Of a stretch of DNA of 14,938 nt, positions 12,372 through 14,938 are shown in pieces. Where the stretch lies: assembly GCA_030840415.1 (NCBI GenBank), contig JAVEEO010000387.1:1-14938 (forward strand), written 5' to 3'. The notes below the pieces were generated by a model, which made no database searches, was not told where the DNA came from, and saw only the letters and a list, made by a program, of their open reading frames with translations. Source of the stretch: Pseudonocardiales bacterium (lineage in GTDB: Bacteria > Actinomycetota > Actinomycetes > Mycobacteriales > Jatrophihabitantaceae). Every line of letters begins with the position of its first letter. The stretch's first letter is position 1. The translations under genes were made by a program, and so were the position numbers.

Positions 12372-13250
12372 TCAGTCGGCCAGCGTCAGGATCTCGGCGC
12401 CGTCCTCGGTGACGTGCAGGGTGTGCTCCCACTGCGCGACCCAGGACCGGTCCCGGGTGACCACCGTCCAGCCGTCGTCCCACATCTGCCAGGCGTGCCC
12501 GCCCAGGGTCAGCATCGGCTCCACGGTGAAGGTCATGCCGGCCTGGATGATGGTGCTGGCCTGCGGCTCGTCGTAGTGGAAGACGGTCGGCTTGGTGTGG
12601 AAGGAGTACCCCACGCCGTGACCGGTGAAGTCGCGGATCACGCCGTAGCCGAACCGCTTGGCGTAGGACTCGATCACCCGGCCGATGACGTTGACCGGAC
12701 GGCCGGGCCGGGCCGCCTTGACCCCGCGCAGCATCGCCTCCCGGGTCCGCTCGGACAGCAGCCGCACCTCCTCGCTCGGCTCGCCGGCGAAGAAGGTCGC
12801 GCAGGTGTCGCCGTGCACGCCGTCGAGGTAGGCGGTGACGTCGATCTTGACCACGTCACCGTCCTGCAGCGGCAGGTCGTCCGGGATGCCATGGCAGACC
12901 ACCTCGTTCACCGAGGAGCACAGCGACTTGGGAAAGCCCTTGTAACCCAGGGTGGACGGAAACGCCCCGTGGTCGAGCAGGAACTCGTGCCCGATCCGGT
13001 CCAGTTGGTCGGTGGTGACGCCCGGCGCGACGTGCCGGCCGACCTCGTCGCGGGCCAGCGCGGCGATCCGGCCGGCTGCCCGCATCCGCTCCACCGTCTC
13101 GGCGTCCTTGACGGGGGAGTCGTCGCGGTCCCATGCCGCACCCGTCGGACGGCCGGCATTGTCGACGTACTCCGGCGGCACGATGCCGGCCGGGGTGCTC
13201 CGCATCGGCGAGATCCGCCCCGGCCGGATCGGCGAGCGCATCAGGTCCAT
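12372..13250 (-). CDS. map: Methionine aminopeptidase, type I (MapB-like)
   Basis: A 292-residue cytosolic metalloprotease that removes the initiator Met from nascent proteins with a small second residue. All five metal ligands are visible: Asp137 ([10 protein letters not shown]), Asp148 (HGDTC), His211 (GHGVG), Glu244 (FTVEPM) and Glu275 (WEHT). Substrate-contacting His120 is in VCHGIP. The N-terminal extension of about 45 residues, with [15 protein letters not shown] and VPPEYVD, resembles the Pro-rich extension of Mycobacterium MetAP1c (MapB), which has been linked to ribosome association. The body also reads as a close MapB relative ([20 protein letters not shown]). ATG 13250 has GAGGT 8 bases upstream, inside the end of rnj. 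Only 4 bases separate the two genes, so it is almost certainly co-transcribed with rnj. Confidence 0.97.
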   Translation of the reverse strand: MDLMRSPIRPGRISPMRSTPAGIVPPEYVDNAGRPTGAAWDRDDSPVKDAETVERMRAAGRIAALARDEVGRHVAPGVTTDQLDRIGHEFLLDHGAFPSTLGYKGFPKSLCSSVNEVVCHGIPDDLPLQDGDVVKIDVTAYLDGVHGDTCATFFAGEPSEEVRLLSERTREAMLRGVKAARPGRPVNVIGRVIESYAKRFGYGVIRDFTGHGVGYSFHTKPTVFHYDEPQASTIIQAGMTFTVEPMLTLGGHAWQMWDDGWTVVTRDRSWVAQWEHTLHVTEDGAEILTLAD

Positions 13251-13254
13251 GACG

Positions 13255-14938
13255 TCATACCTCGATCACCATCGGCATCAGCATCGGCCTGCGCCGGAAG
13301 GTCTTGTCGACCCAGCGTCCGACGGTCCGGCGCAGGATGTGTTCCAGGGCGTCGGCGTCGCGGACCCCGTCGGCCAGCGCCTGCTCGACGGTCTTGATCA
13401 GTTCCAGCCGGATCGGGTCGAGCGCCTCCGGGTCGTCGGTGAAGCCCTTGGCGGTGACCTCCGGCCCGTAGACCACCTTGGCGGCCCGCAGGTCCACCGC
13501 GACCAGGATCGAGACGAAGCCCTCGTCGCCGAGGATCTGGCGCTGCCGGATCACCGCGTCGCCGATGTCACCGACCTGCAGGCCGTCGACGTAGACGTTG
13601 CCGATCTCGATCTGGCCGACGATCTCGGCGTTGCCGCGACTGAGGTCGACCACCACGCCGTTCTCGGCCAGCACCACCTGCTCGTCGGTCATCCCGGTCG
13701 AGCGGGCGATCGCGGCGTGCGCACGCAGGTGCCGCCACTCGCCGTGCACCGGCATCAGGTTCTTCGGCCGAACCGCGCGCAGCAGGTAGCGCAGTTCGCC
13801 GGCCGGGGCGTGGCCGGAGACGTGCACCAGCGCGGTGGACTTGTGGACCACGGTCGCCCCCAGCCGGGACAGCCCGTTGATCACGGTGAACACCGAGTTC
13901 TCGTTGCCCGGGATCAGCGAGGACGCCAGCAGGATGGTGTCGTCGGACACGATCCGGATCACCGGGTGCTCGCGGTTGGCCATCCGGCTCAGGGCCGACA
14001 GCGGCTCGCCCTGCGATCCGGTGCAGATCAGCATCACCCGGCTGGACGGCATCTGCTCGGCGTCCTTGAGGTCGACCAGCACGCCGTCGGGAACCTTGAG
14101 CAGGCCCAGGTCGCGGGCGATCTGCATGTTGCGCACCATCGAGCGCCCGACCAGCACGGCGTGCCGGCCGGATTCGACGGCGGCGTCGAGCACCTGCTGC
14201 ACCCGGTGCACGTGGCTGGCGAAGCAGGCCACGATGACCCGTCCGGTCGCCCGGGTGATCACGTCCGTGACGACCTTGCCGACCTCGCGCTCGCTGGGGA
14301 TGAAGCCGGGCACCTCGGCGTTGGTGGAATCGGACAGCAGCAGGTCCACGCCCTCGTCGCCGAGCCGGGAGAAACCGGGCAGGTCGGTGATCCGGCCGTC
14401 CAGCGGCGTCTGATCCATCTTGAAGTCGCCGGTGTGCAGCACGGTTCCGCTGGAGGTGCGCACCGCCACCGCGAGGGCATCCGGGATCGAGTGGTTGACC
14501 GCGTAGAACTGCAGGTCCCACTCGCCGACGGTCAGCCGGTCACCCTCCCGGACCGTCCGCAGGTCCGGGCGCAACCGGTGCTGCTCGAGCTTGGCGGCCA
14601 CCAGGGCCAGGGTCAGCCGGGAGCCGATCAACGGGATGTCCGGCCGCGAGCGCAGCAGGTAGGGCAGCGCGCCGATGTGGTCCTCGTGGCCGTGGGTGAG
14701 CACGATGGCGTCGATGTCGGCCAGTCGGTCGGCGTAGGCCGACCAGTCTGGCAGGCCCAGGTCCACCCCGGGGGCGTTGGTCTTGCCGAGCAGCATCCCG
14801 CAGTCGATCACCAGCAACCGGGACCGGCCGCCGCGCCGGCGGCGCGAGCCACCAGTACCCCCAGTACCGCCCTCGGCCGCCGCGTCACCGGTCGGCACGG
14901 CCGGTGACCGGCTCTCGAACATGGTCATGTTGCGGCCG
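13255..14938 (-). CDS. rnj: Ribonuclease J (5' end beyond the window)
   Basis: A metallo-beta-lactamase/beta-CASP ribonuclease with 5'-3' exo- and endonuclease activity in mRNA decay and rRNA maturation. Numbering from the internal ATG 14928, the zinc-site motif THGHEDH is at 78-84, followed by NHSIPDALA (His146), HTGDFKMD (Asp168) and [13 protein letters not shown]. The beta-CASP signatures ([19 protein letters not shown] and [13 protein letters not shown]) and the C-terminal domain ending [13 protein letters not shown] complete the family. The codons before ATG 14928 read GRN, matching the conserved GRNM(T)xFE, so the true start lies beyond 14938 and this ATG is internal. Between MTMFE and RLLVIDCG lies an extra Gly/Ser/Arg-rich segment of about 28 residues (about 7-34), where the family usually has a two- to three-residue turn. 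map follows after 4 bases. Confidence 0.95.
   Translation of the reverse strand, partial: GRNMTMFESRSPAVPTGDAAAEGGTGGTGGSRRRRGGRSRLLVIDCGMLLGKTNAPGVDLGLPDWSAYADRLADIDAIVLTHGHEDHIGALPYLLRSRPDIPLIGSRLTLALVAAKLEQHRLRPDLRTVREGDRLTVGEWDLQFYAVNHSIPDALAVAVRTSSGTVLHTGDFKMDQTPLDGRITDLPGFSRLGDEGVDLLLSDSTNAEVPGFIPSEREVGKVVTDVITRATGRVIVACFASHVHRVQQVLDAAVESGRHAVLVGRSMVRNMQIARDLGLLKVPDGVLVDLKDAEQMPSSRVMLICTGSQGEPLSALSRMANREHPVIRIVSDDTILLASSLIPGNENSVFTVINGLSRLGATVVHKSTALVHVSGHAPAGELRYLLRAVRPKNLMPVHGEWRHLRAHAAIARSTGMTDEQVVLAENGVVVDLSRGNAEIVGQIEIGNVYVDGLQVGDIGDAVIRQRQILGDEGFVSILVAVDLRAAKVVYGPEVTAKGFTDDPEALDPIRLELIKTVEQALADGVRDADALEHILRRTVGRWVDKTFRRRPMLMPMVIEV

Noticed and set aside
12952..14907. 651-codon plus-strand open frame opposite rnj and map
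   Set aside because: It is antisense to two highly conserved enzymes, and its translation (for example [15 protein letters not shown]) shows no family pattern.
14926..14928. ATG at 14928 as the start of RNase J
   Set aside because: The upstream in-frame codons GRN match the conserved family segment before this Met, so the gene continues past the window edge.

Overview
The window is high-GC DNA with dense, short-spaced genes, GTG/ATG starts and several leaderless-type promoters. This is typical of an actinobacterium (Actinomycetota). RNase J, a MapB-like methionine aminopeptidase, PyrE beside a SpoU methyltransferase, and a WXG-type toxin leader all fit that phylum. The genus cannot be fixed from sequence alone; a Nakamurella/Frankia-like lineage is only a guess. 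No stretch longer than 300 bases lacks a gene, and I found no rRNA, tRNA or CRISPR array.

Layout. Bases 1-99 are the 3' end of an IS481-type transposase. 150-2986 (+) is a tight run: a four-helix membrane protein with a basic repeat tail, an SDR oxidoreductase (4-base overlap), pyrE, and a SpoU-family RNA methyltransferase. It is followed by a small VOC-fold protein (3056-3421). On the minus strand, 5105-3469 encodes a polymorphic toxin with a WXG-like secretion leader and an RNase A-like C-terminal domain, overlapping by 4 bases a CdiI-type immunity gene. Divergent from it is a 14-helix MFS exporter (5263-6726, +). Next come a FAD-binding dehydrogenase (8412-6760, -) and, divergently, a cytosolic-looking gamma-glutamyltransferase (8591-10417, +). 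Two minus-strand genes follow: a small exported cysteine-containing protein (10819-10463) and a 390-residue helical protein resembling the ClyA/HBL alpha-pore-forming toxins (12227-11055). The right end holds map (13250-12372) and rnj (RNase J, cut by the window edge), only 4 bases apart.

Function. Housekeeping genes (pyrE, RNA methyltransferase, map, rnj) flank an accessory middle. That middle has two candidate antagonism loci: the RNase toxin/immunity pair, and the alpha-PFT-like gene with its small secreted neighbour. In the toxin/immunity pair the toxin tip and the immunity gene have visibly lower GC (about 50-58% in sampled 60-base rows against 70-80% in the leader), which suggests a horizontally exchanged module. 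The toxin also appears to carry Met where the characterised bacterial RNase A-like toxin has a catalytic Tyr. RNase J has an unusual Gly/Arg-rich insertion in its first beta-hairpin.
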